Shown piece after piece: positions 10,836 to 25,800 of a DNA stretch of 64,000 nucleotides (its first letter is position 1; each line of letters opens with the position of its first letter). Under the pieces are notes generated by a model. That model was not told where the DNA came from. It saw only the letters and a list, made by a program, of their open reading frames with translations, and did no database searches. Source of the stretch: Clusia tigrina. Its lineage: Eukaryota; Arthropoda; Insecta; Diptera; Clusiidae. Location of the stretch: positions 428,636,240 through 428,700,239 of the forward strand of contig OV050030.1 of the NCBI GenBank assembly GCA_920105625.2, written 5' to 3'. The position numbers were made by a program, and so were the translations under genes.

Positions 10836-13800
10836 ATGTCAACCGATAAGATCAAAGTGGCTGTGAGGGTGCGACCCTTCAATCGCCGAGGTAAGTCGAA
10901 ACAAATATTCTAATTAAGATAACAATTTGAATGATATTCTATTAATTATACTATTCTCTGTAGAGAACCTATTTGCCATTATCAATTCCTGCATACATAC
11001 AAACAACGTAAATGTTCGATTTGAGAAAACATCAATTCAGTGCCAATTTCGTAGTGGTATTTTTTGCCATTGCGCAAATTAACCAACAAGCCAGCTAAGA
11101 TTTTATATTTTCATATGGTTGGTTACGTAGTGCCTCTATTCGGATACCTACACATGCGGATACTTTCCGAAGTCTAATTTTGTTGAGTTTACTGTTTTCG
11201 CAACAACATTAATTGTTTCATGCCTGTAGTGTCATTACTCGTGGCGAGGAGAACGAGATTTCGGCAGTAGCTGCTGCTCACTATTTGACTCGTTTCGTCC
11301 AACGTGACTCACATCAATAAAGCCATTTTTGCCTTATTGCAAATTTTATTTTCGCTTAGGAGATTTTAAAAAAATATCTGGTCGCTTTTTTTTTATACAT
11401 ATGTATATGTTAAATTATTTGAGATTTTACATTTGGGTATGTGTGAGTCTTGTCGATTTGCTGCACTTGCATTGATAAGGATTCTCTCCAAGGTTTTTGT
11501 TTTCGCTATAGATGCCATATTATCATTGATTGTTTACATTCTCAATAGTAGCAATCAAGGCACTTAGCAAAGAAATTTTTGTTTATTTTTTATTTAATTA
11601 AAATAATTTTAAATTTCACATTAAATTTATAGGATTATTATAATCCACTAATTTACACCTTACCACCACAATTTAATTTTCAGACAAACAGAAAAATTAC
11701 TCCAATTAGTCATTCTTAATAGAAACTAGCCAAAATAAATAACCAGAATTGTTCCCTACATGCCACAAATTTGTGATTTGCCCATAAATTATTAATATAC
11801 ATACAACATAATTCAAGTTCCTTTTAATATACATAATTTATTTTGTTCTGAGTTATAATTAGTTATGTATTGCAGCAAGTGAATGTTAATATTTTGACCC
11901 CCCCCAACTTTCCAGTGAATCATATCCATCAGTTAGATAACTGTATTTTCGCGTGCTTCAGTCTCATTTCCAATGTGGGCATTTTATTCCCTTTTGTTTA
12001 TTTTTATGGTTGTAGCTACAGTCCCGACCTTATGCTATTTCAATTTGCATGTGGGAGTTTATACACTGAACCTTTTTGATTTCGTTTTGCTGTTCGCCAT
12101 GGACTTTAGTTCTATATGATTCTGTAAAATTGAGTCGTTAGTTTCACTTTACAACATTGAGACTGAAGATTCCGAACTATCAATAATAAATATATGAAAC
12201 GGTAAAAGCAGCATAAATACAAATTTTCGCTACTTTTATTGGTCTTGCGTTTTGTGAAATGTATACTACCGACGTTGTGTGCGATTCATTGAAGCTTGTA
12301 TGCACGTAGTCTTTTGTTATCGCATATATGGTTATGAATAAGACAAATTATCTAGGATCTAATTAACTTTTTTAAGCCACATATTCGTAAAACTTCGGCC
12401 AAGTTCGCTTTGTCATAGAGGTGTTATTTTTGAGGGGTTTTTTTTTTTTAAATTAGGTCTGACGCTGACTGTTCTCTCCAATCCATAACAAAACAAACAT
12501 GATAGCGACAAGTCTGATAGCGACAATACCAATTTGCTGTGTGAGCTTTTGAACCTACTTTCATCACATCACATTTTTTGGTAGCTGAAGCAGAAACATT
12601 AAATATCGCTAACCTAGAGTTGAGAAAAAGATAAAATACGTTAAAAGTTTGTGTTATCTTCTATTCGAGGAAGCATCTATTGTATTATGAAATGACTTTG
12701 CAGCCCTCAATAATTCTGCAAGCGCGGTACGCTCGCAACGAAAAATGCTCATATGTATATACAATTTAGCATACATATTACTTGAACTCAGTATAATCTG
12801 ATGATGTGCTTTTTTATATAAATCATAATTTCTAACGTCTAATATGAACCAACTCCCTCAAACTCAAACAAAAATAAACTCTGTGAAATGCCTCTAACCA
12901 TGAAGCCAAACCTAACAGATTTCTATGTTAAGTAATGTTGACTTCAGTCCTAAGTAACCGGATACAGATTTTGCCTAATAGAACAGGTCTGTACGTAACA
13001 GCTGGCCCTGCTATGTTATGTTAAGTTTGCATAATCATAATTTTTCCTTTTCGGTCGCGCTCTAAATGCAACTTCCGTTTGCCGAGTGCCAATTCGTTAA
13101 ATTTTTACCCGAAGGTCTCATTTTGTATTTGAGACAACTTCGGGAATGGAATTCGAATCAATACTGTCACTTATTCCTCTTTAGAACTCATTTTCACAAA
13201 ATAACAAATCATTTAGAAATATTCTCTACTTTGCTCAACAGATTAAAGTGTAGAAAATCAGCTGATTTCTGTCAATCATTTGGGAACAGTAAGAATAGAA
13301 AATAGACTAATTGTCGTTTTCTAATTTCCAATACTCAAACATTCGAAATCAATTGAGAAATGAATTACAAGTGAAGTGTCAAATCCCCATTTAACAATCA
13401 TTCAAAGAACAATTTGGCTGATATAGAGCAGTAAGCGATCTTACTCATGGCTCGGAACATAGAGAATTACAATAGAAAATTGCTGAGACATTTTCAACAA
13501 ATTGCCAGATATACGCCTGAAAAACCGCAACTGGAAGAAAGTGACATTTTCTGTGTGAAATGTGCGCAAACTACCACAAACACATGGCATACAACAATCA
13601 TATAAAACATAAACAATTCGGTATGAAGTGGATGTGATATCTGATGACTATTATTGAAGTCTGCGGCACACAACTCCCGCGCTTAGGCTTTGATATGGTT
13701 ATGACCTTAACTCAGTGCCCGGCACGTATGCGAATTTTCAAAAATCTGTATAAGATCGAGTAATCAATATATAGCGTATTTAAAGAGAGAGCCATAAATA

Positions 13801-16800
13801 CACAAGTTAAAAAATCGAAACAACATTATAATACATATCATAGATGATTATACGCAAACAGATTTCAAGGACATTAGTTTTGAGATATTTAATGCTGTGA
13901 ATTTATTCGTACCACCAGGGATTATTGCTCTTGACACTATTAATTTACAAATCATGTACGAGTATTGTTACTTTAAAAAATGGTTACTTTTTTTACCCCT
14001 TATACTGTCATATTGTTGACTCGCGAATTTTCAGTGTTGAAATTTGAAAATAGTATTAATCCTCAAACGATGCAATAGGCAGCTCCTGCCCCAAACACTA
14101 CAATTATCATGGTATTAGAGATTCAGTTCATTCGTTGAGTCGATTACTGTGTGAATAATTTGTCTGATTTCTATTATGGAGCAATTTTGCTCGTTAAATT
14201 CATATATTTCATCATTAAACACATGTAAAGTTATTAGTAACAAATTTTCTTTTATTTTTGTATTTACAGAAATTGAGCTGGGAACGAAATGCATTGTCGA
14301 AATGGAGAAAAAACAAACCATTCTACAAAATCCACCATCACTAGAAAAAATGGATAGGTAGGCATATAAATTTATACTTTCGTTGTCGATTCTTTGAATA
14401 CGTCTACTATCAATATGTAGATATATATTGCTTGTATCTACGATTTCTCTACAATATTAATTTAAACTAACTCTCCACTTTACTCTTCATTTTGTAGCAG
14501 GAAACCTCCAAAAACATTTGCATTTGATCACTGCTTCTATTCTATAAACCCCGAGGATGGCAAGTTTGCCTCACAGGAAACCGTTTTCGATTGTGTTGGT
14601 CGTGATATTCTTTATAATGCATTCCAAGGTTACAATGCCTGTATATTTGCATATGGCCAGACAGGTAAATTCCTACCTCAGTATTGATTTTATATAATAA
14701 ACACTGTAGACGATTTTAACACCAAATCTGGGCAATTTTTTAAATTGCTTGAGCATGTTACTTGAAGATTTTAGCAAACGTTCCACTTCGATCCATATTG
14801 AAAAGTGTCCTGGGTGAAAGAAGAATGAATTTTTTTACTTATTTTAGTACAGAATTGGCGCTGTCCCTGCGCTGACTTCCACCATCTTTAGGTAAGAGAA
14901 TTTTTAGTCAGTGATTGAACGGCGCCACAACGTGGTATCACAACGGGCCATGAGGTGTGCTCAAGTATGCTTTTGCTAAACTAGGCTACCGCTCCTACCT
15001 ATCTACCTACTACAGAATTAATAGACAAATATATAACAAAGAAGGTCCATTCATTTACATATGTTTATCAATTATATAGTGAAGGAATCCAAATATTATA
15101 AAATTAAGATTTATACCATCAAAGCTGAGAACAAAAGTAACATCTTCCAGTACAACTTATATTTGCACTTCATTTGTAAGTATTCAATCGGCGAATGTTT
15201 GAAGCGAAATAAAAGGAATCGAAATACGGTACACTTTACCTCGCAGGACGAAGTAGATCTTTTACTAAACTAATATACTGTCATACTAAAAAATTTTTAA
15301 AAATTTACGACATCTTTTTCAATCGAATTTTGAGCAAAAATATTAACTAATATGGAAGTTTTAAATTATATCGACTAAGTAAATAGTTTATATTAATAAA
15401 TTCGTATTCCCAATGGTGTAGTTACACAAATAGTTTTGCTTTATTTTTCTAAGGTTCTGGAAAATCTTATACCATGATGGGCTCTCAGGAGTACAAAGGT
15501 ATCATTCCCCGACTGTGTGATGAACTGTTCTCAGCGATCGCCAATAAATCGACACTGGATCTCATGTATAAAGTTGAAGTATCCTACATGGAAATTTACA
15601 ATGAAAAAGTGCACGATCTGCTCGATCCCAAACCGAACAAGCAATCCTTGAAGGTACGAGAACACAATGTTCTGGGACCATATGTTGATGGGCTCTCCCA
15701 GCTGGCTGTGGCATCATATAAGGTAACAATTCCGTACTTGTTTGTCCAGTATTTCATCATATTTTCTTTGAATATAACAGGACATCGATAATTTAATGAC
15801 GGAGGGAAACAAATCGCGTACTGTTGCAGCAACTAATATGAATGCGGAATCGTCACGGTCTCATGCAGTATTTTCAGTGGTACTCACTCAGATCTTAACT
15901 GATCAAGCTACTGGCGTTAGTGGAGAAAAGGTTTCGCGTATGTCCTTGGTCGATTTGGCAGGTTCAGAGCGAGCAGTGAAAACTGGTGCCGTAGGAGATC
16001 GTTTAAAAGAAGGATCTAATATAAACAAGTGGGTTCAGAAGAAATACCAATGTGGGGAGCTATCTGACAGGATCATATATTTTTGTTTTGCAGATCTTTA
16101 ACTACTCTGGGTTTAGTCATTTCTAAACTAGCGGATCAGTCGAGCGGCAAAAAAAGTGGCAACGATAAATTTGTACCCTATCGCGACTCCGTCCTCACTT
16201 GGTTGCTAAAAGATAATTTGGGTGGCAATTCCAAAACTGTTATGGTTGCTACTATATCACCTTCAGGAGATAATTACGAAGAGACATTGTCCACTCTTCG
16301 ATACGCTGATCGTGCCAAGCGAATTGTCAATCACGCTGTGGTTAATGAGGATCCGAATGCGCGGATTATACGGGAACTACGACATGAAGTTGAGACGTTG
16401 CGCAACATGTTGAAGCACGCCACGGTACGTATTGGCTCTTCTTTTGTATTACACAATTAAATACGGAAATCTTTTATTTTCAGGGCTCTCCTGTCGGTGA
16501 CGTACAGCGTGTGGATATTCATGACAAACTGGCAGAAAGTGAGAATTTAATGAAACAAATTTCACAAACCTGGGAAGAGAAATTAGTGAAAACAGAACGG
16601 ATACAAAATGAGCGGCAGCAGGCTTTGGAAAAGATGGGAATCAGTGTGCAAGCCAGTGGAATCAAAGTAGAAAAAAATAAATATTATTTGGTGAACTTGA
16701 ATGCTGATCCGTCCTTAAATGAGTTGTTAGTTTATTATCTTAAAGTAAGTCATGCCTCAAATCAGTGCATATTTCAAGGAGATAATTAATTTAAAAACTG

Positions 16801-19800
16801 TAAATTTACTTAAAGGAACGCACTTTGATTGGCGGTCATACTATATCTGGCCAAGAACCTGATATACAGCTTTCTGGCCTTGGGATACAGCCTGAACATT
16901 GTGTAATCACAATAGAAGATGGAGGTCTCTTTATGGACCCTATTCAGAGTGCACGTTGTTTTGTCAATGGCTCTGCAGTATTAGAGAAAACTCCCCTCCA
17001 CAATGGAGACCGAATTTTGTGGGGGAATCATCATTTCTTCCGTGTCAATTGTCCAAAGTGCGCGAATTCCAACATGAGTTCTGAACCGCAGACACCCGCG
17101 CAATTAATCGACTATAATTTTGCGAGAGATGAAATTATGCAAAATGAATTAAGCAATGATCCCATACAAACTGCTATTGCGAGATTGGAGCGTCAGCACG
17201 AAGAAGACAAGCAGGTGGCGCTAGAGAAGCAGAGACAAGTATGTATTTCTGGAATAAATCCCTGTTAGTGGCATCAAAAAATACATACGATTACATTTAT
17301 AGGAATACGAGCGCCAATTTCAGCAGTTACGCAATATCTTATCCCCAAGTACTCCCTACGCACCGTATACACCTTATGATCCGCTGCGCTTGGGTAAAAT
17401 TACACCAAACACTCCGACCTCTCAGATGCGCGTGGAGAAATGGGCTCAAGTATACTTTCCGATTGATGTACTTATACAAAAACTTAACGATTCATTTTTC
17501 GTAGGAACGTGACGAAATGTTCAGGCGCTCGTTGGGCCAATTGAAAACAGACATCATGCGTGCTAATGCTTCAGTACAAGAAGCCAACTTCCTGGCGGAG
17601 GAAATGGAAAAAAAGACAAAGTTCTCTGTAACATTGCAGATTCCTCCAGCCAACTTGAGCCCCAACCGAAGGGTATTATTTTAATAATTTAATACGGTTC
17701 TACTTCAATTTGAATAAATGTACTTTTCAGCGCGGAGCATTTGTAAGTGAGCCGGCTATTCTAGTGAAACGCATGAATTCTGGTGGTCAAATTTGGACTA
17801 TGGAGAAGTTGGAAAACAAACTGATTGACATGCGTGAAATGTACCAGGAGCATAAGGAACGTATTATGAATGGCTTGGTAGGTTTCACTTAAAATTCCTC
17901 CAAATTTTCAGAGTAGTGTTGACTGTGTATAGAATCATTTTATCATACTTAACTTTTAATTTACATCATTTACACGATTTACTAACCTATATTTTTGAAT
18001 CATTTACACACGCATTCCAATAGCCTCAAATTGAGACATTGTCAGATGATGAAGATTGTGATGAGGTAATTAATATTAATCTTTTACAGCCTTTTGCATT
18101 CCATTCTTCATCTAGAATCTAGAATATTAGAAGAAACAAAAAACAAAAATTACAATTTGTAATGCTACACTAAAAGTTTTGTGTTTATTTACCAGGATAG
18201 CGAAACCACGAAATCATTGGATCCTTTCTATGAGTCCCAGGAGAATCACAATCTAATTGGTGTAGCGAACATCTTCTTGGAGGTGCTATTCCACGACGTG
18301 AAATTGGACTACCACACACCAATCATTAGTCAACAGGGAGAAGTTGCTGGACGACTTCAAGTTGAAATTCAGCGCATTGCTGGCCAAATGCCGCAAGATC
18401 GTATGTGTGAGTCAGTTTCCGAATCTTCAACAGACTCGCGGGATGAGTACGATGACGCCGCCGATCCCATGGCAAATCAGATTACTTGTCGATTCTCTAT
18501 TAAGGGTGTTTCTGGACTGCCCCTTTCCCTGTCTAATTTTGTGTTCTGCCAGTACACCTTCTGGGGTCATCAAGAAACTGTTGTGCCAGTGATAAGCGAA
18601 AACGCCCCGTTACACGATCAAAATATGGCTTTCAAATGTGAACACACAAAGGATTTCACTGTGGTTATCAACGAAGAGTTTCTTGAACATTGCATTGAAG
18701 GTGCCCTCTCCATTGAGGTATGGGGGCATCGCAGTGCCGGCTTTTCCAAAACCAAAGGATGGGAAGTGGAACAACAGCAGGCAAAAGCACGCTCTCTTGT
18801 AGACCGATGGGCCGAGCTCTCCCGTAAAATAGAATTATGGATTGAAATACACGAACTTAATGAAAATGGCGAATACACACCTGTTGAGGTGACTAACCGG
18901 ACGGAAGTGTTGACTGGTGGCATTTACCAGTTGCGTCAGGGCCAACAGCGTCGTATAAATGTGCGTGTGAAACCGGTACAAAACTCGGGTACTCTGCCGA
19001 TAATTTGCCAATCCATTGTAAATATTGCGGTTGGCAGCGTTACTGTGCGTTCGCGTTTGCAGCGCCCACTCGATTCGTATCAGGAAGAAGATCTTACTGT
19101 ATTGCGGGAGAAATGGAGCGAGGCACTGGGTCGTCGGCGTCAGTACCTCGATCAGCAGATTCAGAAGCTCATTAAGAAAGAGGAAAAAAGTGAAGAAGAA
19201 CGCGAACGAGAACTCAGTTTAGTCCATCAGTGGGTTTCGTTGACTGAAGAGCGAAACGCAGTGCTTGTCCCTGCACCTGGCTCGGGCATTCCCGGTGCTC
19301 CAGCCTCTTGGGATCCTCCAGCTGGCATGGAACCGCATGTACCGGTGTTATTTCTTAATTTGAACGCTGACGATTTGTCAGCGCAGAATATAAATGATGA
19401 ATTTTCGATTGCCGGACTTAATTCGATTCTTTCCAAAGAACATGGTCACAAATTCTATACTCTGCAAATACTGCAGCATCTTGAAAAGGACGTATGTTCT
19501 GTCGCCAGTTGGGACTCCTCCATGCATGACAGTCAGGCGCTAAACCGCGTCACTGAAGCGAATGAGCGCGTGTATTTGATCCTGCGCACCACAGTTCGCC
19601 TTTCGCACCCAGCGCCCATGGATCTGGTGCTGCGTAAGCGTTTGAGCATCAATATCAAGAAGGGTCAGAGCATTACTGACCGCTTGAAGAAGTTCCGTTT
19701 GGTGCGCGGTGAGAATGCTATTTCACAGACAGGAGTCACATATGAAGTAGTTTCAAATATACCTAAAGCGTCCGAGGAGTTAGAAGATCGTGAATCATTG

Positions 19801-22800
19801 GCGCAGTTGGCAGCCAGTGGCGACGATTGTTCTGCAAGCGATGGAGAAACTTATATTGGTGAGTTGTACGAGTTCTATTAATAGATTTTATTAGAACACA
19901 GCTTGTTTCCAGAAAAATACACGCGTGGCGTATCCGCTGTTGAGAGTATTCTAACGCTCGATCGGTTACGTCAAAATGTCGCCGTTAAAGAGCTGGAAAC
20001 TGCGCATGGACAACCACTTTCAATGCGGAAGACTGTCAGTGTGCCCAACTTCTCGCAGGTAATATATTCATCGTCCCTGGACCCATATGGGTATTGCTGT
20101 ACACATATCTGTGTTGCTTTTGCAATTGTTTCCGTCACAATCCCCAACACGAGGAACTCGGATATAGTACTGCGCTTTATTTCTCTGCTATTACATATTT
20201 CGTTTGTTTGCTCACGTATTTAAGTTCTTTTATTCTAAACAAAATTCGTATTTACAATACTCTAAAACCAAATTTCTTTTTCTCACCCTCTTGCGCTTTC
20301 ACTGAAATTATTAAATGTGTGTTTTGTCCTCACAAAAACAATTCTTATCACTAACTTTTTGCAATTATAATTTAATCAAATTGAAAACTTGTAAATTGGT
20401 TGGTAACAAATCGTCGTTGGCACACAAAAAATTGTTCTTAACAGGCTGTTAAAGACACAACTAATACCGGCAGTGTGAGTATACAAGTAAAATTAGAATT
20501 GTCCCGTTAGAGCATTATCAAAACTGGATTAAGACAAATACGCGTAGTCTCACCCTCCGGCTTGCTGTGCAGTCAATTATCGACAGGTGTTACGTAATCG
20601 CTGGAGCTGTGCATTTGAGCAGAGCGTTTACACACGATCACATGCTCGTTGAATCACGGGGTTCGCTGATAGAACGGACAATGGCATTGGGTGGAGCTGA
20701 TTCCAGCGTTTCATTTTAATTCGTCGGAAGATCGGTATTATGAATAGTTTATGACGCTTGCTAGCAATCATACTGAACGAACTGGCCAGGTTTCTATTCT
20801 CCGGCACACTCCAAAGTAGTTGTATTTAAGCGTTGCAGCATGAACGCAGCATAAATCGAACACTATTCGACTTGCGACGCTCGCACAAACTTTGATCACA
20901 GCCACTCGAATGCACTGACCTGGTATTTACGCATTATTGTGGTTACACCCTCAACTTAGTCCATTTTTGATGATCTTTTTTGTTTGTCTAAGTTTTTGGT
21001 TCTCTTTTCTGTTCCACTAAATCTTTCTTTGTTACTAATATTTTTAGCAACATTATTAATAAATAGAGTGAATTGAGAAATTTTAATGGTAATCAATACT
21101 AAAATTGCTTGAATTGTTTTTTTAAAATTTAGATTATGCGTTTTGATGCCTCTATGGAGTCGTTGTTAAATGTAGGACGATCGGAGTCGTTCGTGGATCT
21201 TAATAATACAGACTTCTCAAGGCAAGCGATAAGTTCAAAGTTTCTTGCGCAGACAGGTATTTATATAGTTTTCCAATATCTTGTTACAAAACCTTTTAAT
21301 TTATGTTTGTTCAGCAACCCAACAAGGAAGTGTGCGAGACTTCAATTTACGTGCACGTCACAGTTTTGGTGGAAAAGGCAGCAATGACGATGTGCCAGGA
21401 AAAGCGTTTGGAATAGGTAATATTTTAACATGCTCTCTAGTTTATCTTTATCAATTTATTTATTTATATCGAACGTTATGAATTTTATTAAAGCTTTTTA
21501 TAACTTGCGTAACATTTCCACAAAGATTTACTAACTTTTAAAACTAGAATCACCTTTAGGGAGTTTTTTAAAGGTTTTGCTTATTTGGAAACGGTTGTCA
21601 GTTTTCTAATTCAAAATTGTATTGCTCTAATTTGAAAATATCAACTTTTAAATGATCCCACCATTCTTCACCAGAGGCCTTTGGCGTCCCATATCCAAAA
21701 ATATGTAGAATAGTAATACGAGGTGTAATCAAAAAGAGATGAGAATTTCAAACTAAAATGCGGTGGGCGCCTTTTAGCGTTGGTGCTATATCACGAAGAC
21801 AGACTATGATTCGACACAAAATCGGTTAATACACTGGAGTACGCATAGCTTATTATCACATCCCAGCTGGCTAAACATCTACGTCACAGGCTGTGCTAAC
21901 AAGATACGAAACAAAATGTTTAATTTGCCATACAAAAAATATAAAAAAGCTCGTTGCTTTTTTATCACACCCCGTATATGTTAATCATATTAATCCATTG
22001 CATTGCAAAAGGATTTATCTTTTAAAAATTTAGAAAAAAAAGATTGCATATATTATTAATAGTAATTATTAATAGTAATAGTTATTTAACACTTAGATCA
22101 GAAGTTTGTAGCAGCGTAATTAGAGCCTTACTACTCGGAGTTAATATCGAAGCAATTTTTTTTTATATAAACATCAGCTTAGATAAAGATAAATCCTTAA
22201 AACATCTCATTTAATTATAAAAAAGTCGTTCTTTTCGTAAGTCTGGTTTCCTACGCTTAAACGCTTAAATTCGTACTGTTTCTGAAACCAATTAAGTTCA
22301 AATTTAAACACGCTCCCACTGTTTTAGCCTATGCAATTAGTTAAAGCCTTTTTTAAGAACCAATTTTGCTTCTCCAACGCCTGCTTCATACTTAATAAAT
22401 CAGTTCATTCATGCATATCTCATTTTAACTCATGTATTGTCATTTAACAAATAATTTATAGTGATACTGATACTGATTGATAACAATTAAAAATATTTGT
22501 TTTTGTGTATAATTTACATATTTTCCACTGCTATTGTTACTACGCAAATCAAAATCATACTACAACTATGCGCACACGCGTTTCTTGTTTTGTTCGACCC
22601 GCACTCGTTTGCCTGGTCTTCCTTATAAATGAAGGCTCTATTTTGTCAGGTAAACATAATCGCATCGATTTGAAACTAAATTGTTTTTGACTTGTAAATT
22701 GTTGAAGATTTCGTTTGAAAATAAATATGTTTCTCAATAAAACATTCACTAAAGTATTGTTAACCGATCGCAATTGGGTCATTTTGTGCCTCAATTGATC

Positions 22801-25800
22801 CTAATTGTTATGAAACTCTAAAACACATTTCTCCAAATACACTCTCAAATAAATTAAATGTTATTGCTACCAACAACTCGATTACACATGCTACATTTAC
22901 CAAGTGCCACATTATCTGACATTGCTATGCTCCACATGCAGTTTGTTTTCGTCTTAAGTTGGTTCATGATATGAATTTGTTAGTTGTGCTGTAATTGCCT
23001 ACATAGATTACTCTTTATACGCACTGATCTTATGTGTATGTTTATTAATAACTGTTGTTTTACGAAAGAAAAACCCGGTCCATATAATCAGGACTATGAA
23101 AATGTGGCCGTGCGAAATATATATGTATATATTTCATTGAATAACGCGCTTTTTTCTATTCGATTAATGATGACTTGCTACATTAGCCACATTATCGTTG
23201 TCCTGGCTATGTAGAACTATACTCGTATAATATTTATAATTTCTAAATTATTTTAAAAAGTTCATTTTTAGTTTCCAAATTTTATTTATAACGATTTATG
23301 TGTGGATTAGTTCCTTTTTATGTTACAACATACACAGTACGGAATGCACGGTGTCGGACTTACACGAACACGAGCGAGTACTCCAAAAAATCGTTTGATT
23401 CATACTCAGGGGGCGATGAGCGTAAAAAATAAATTTTCATTTACGCATTCATCTACGAACTACTCTAATACGCAACTTGTTGGTTCGACCTGTTCATTGA
23501 ATGAACCGAACCTTTCGCCAATATTAAAACGTTTATTGCTGTGCTATTAAAAGGCCTACAGGCGTGCAACCGATTGCTGCGATTTGTTGCAATAGCAGCG
23601 AAATTGCACGTCTGTGTCGTGGTTGCGATACAAATCGCAAATCATCAAACTTTTTTGATGCTCTGTTTCGGTTCTGCAATCGCAAGAAGAAATGAAAATT
23701 GCGCGATAAGTTGCAGCGTCTGTGCCACAACGATTTCTACAAATCGCAGCCATCGGTTGTACGACTGTAGACCGCTTTACTGTGCTAGGTTGCAAGCTGG
23801 TTTGTTGGGAAGTTTCTTTATTGTTATACGAAAAAGTAGAAGAAAAATTAATGGAGACACATGAGTGAATTACAGTGAAGGAACAAAAAATAGCATTTCT
23901 GTAATACAAATATGTAGAAGGGGAAAAAACTGCACATTGAACATTGAAACTTGTGAATACATTAGGCGCATTCGATTCACCACTCTATCGAGAATAGGAC
24001 AGGCTTTTTTATGGAAAAAGTTATCGAGTAAATTATACTCGGATGAAACGAGCGAATTTTTCTATCGAAAGGAAGTGCTTCCAAATTGAAAATTGCTTGA
24101 AAACCAGCGAGATTAAAAATTCCCATGAGATTTTTTATTTTTCAGCTGGGGCCGGACGATGTTGAGTAAAAAAATAGCGTGGGATCCATTATATTCCATA
24201 TACAACTTTGTCTTTTACCAAATTTCAATTTTTGTTTAAACATTCAGATGATAAATTTACTTTCTTTTGACATTTTCTGCTGAACATATGTTTGCAGCAT
24301 TGCAAAAAGTCGGAGTAGCCAATTTAAAATTACGATCGAATGCCGTGATCTAAACATTAGGTAGTGTCGAAATTTTGTTTCATTCGATTTTGAAGACGAC
24401 ATCGAATGCCGTAATTAGGCCCCTGATTAAATTTAAAGAAAAGGAAAATAATCTTTGGATTTTTTTTTTTTTGATTTTTAATATTATTATTGTGTTGATT
24501 TAAATTATATACAAATGATGAGTTTTTGAATAAAAAATATAAAAAAAGTAAATGTTTAATAAAACAGTTGAAACAGTGCTGCCGTTTACGAATAGTTTAC
24601 CATTTACTCGTTTGCTGCTTTATTCACACAACTCGATACGAGCTCGATACAAGTTACGAATCGAAAGCGCCTATTTTAAATTTGTGAAGAAGTAAAATTT
24701 AAAAAAAACCGTTTTGAGGAAACTGATATAGTGATAAAAGAAAATAAAAAAAATTATACTAAATAATTTGATTTTTTTTAAAAGAAATTGATTTTTTTGC
24801 AACAAAATGCGTTTTAATTTACTTAAATATAAAAAAAAACACCTCATAGAAACAACCCAACAAAACAAATTAAACGAATGCATTACTTCATACTGCATAC
24901 AAATATGTACCTCTGGTTTGACCTCAGGCTTCAAACATTCTTGTTTGGACGAATGACTACTATTTTCTATAGCCCACAGGGGAGTCGTGCCCCTTGACAA
25001 CTAGATTGTGCGCATTTCCGAACTCTGGTTCTTTGGGATACTGGTCACCAATAGAATACCCTCATATACGCGTGACCTTATGGCAAAGAAAGTTATCTTT
25101 AATTTTAAATAGTTGTACTCATTTATTGTGAAGCATAAAACACCCAAGAGGAAATAAAATCAAAAACTCTATTCTATATTTCTATTGTAATGTACTACTT
25201 CACCAATGAAAGTGTCCAGAGTACCATGTACTCTTAACACTACATTTTATAAGGCCACAGATAATTTATGTGTATTCAATTTTGTAATAGTGTTTTACGT
25301 AAACTTTTTCTTTTGCATCAATTTAATTATTTGGTGAATATAGTTCCATTATAAAAACACTCATAATTCATCTTTAGTTGATAATCAATTTGGTCTTATC
25401 ATACACAATATCGCCTATACATATTTACATCATATTTAGTGGACACCCAGATCATCATTGGCGTTGTTTTGACACATTTATAACCTTAGCAAATAGTTCA
25501 CATTTCGTAGTTATTTAGTTATGTGATGTTCCTACGTTGATTAAAAGCCGAAGTAAATTTTAGTTTTTGTTACAATGTTTTGTAATTTGAGTTTTATTTT
25601 ACAAGAAATTCATGGTAAAATTAACAAAAATCTTTTCACATTTGGGAAAGCAGCTCGTCCAACTTTCTTGAATCTCAATTTGAATTCAAACACTTTGAGA
25701 AATCAACCAACAAAACGTAGGTTAACATAATTAAAGATATATGTATAAACATATATATTTATACGCTAATTTCCACAAGTATGTGTGAATCTGACGCACC

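Noticed and set aside
10618..10866. 82-codon frame overlapping the Kinesin-73 start
   Set aside because: Different frame from the motor domain, no ATG in a good context and no homology; probably 5' UTR.
19859..19901. Acceptor at 19900-19901 for Kinesin-73 exon 14
   Set aside because: It would join in the wrong frame; the AG at 19911-19912 restores [12 protein letters not shown], which continues the kinesin-3 reading frame.
23541..23909. Overlapping 107- and 117-codon frames on both strands
   Set aside because: They fall in the 233-bp inverted-repeat element and its flank, with no domain and no splice context.
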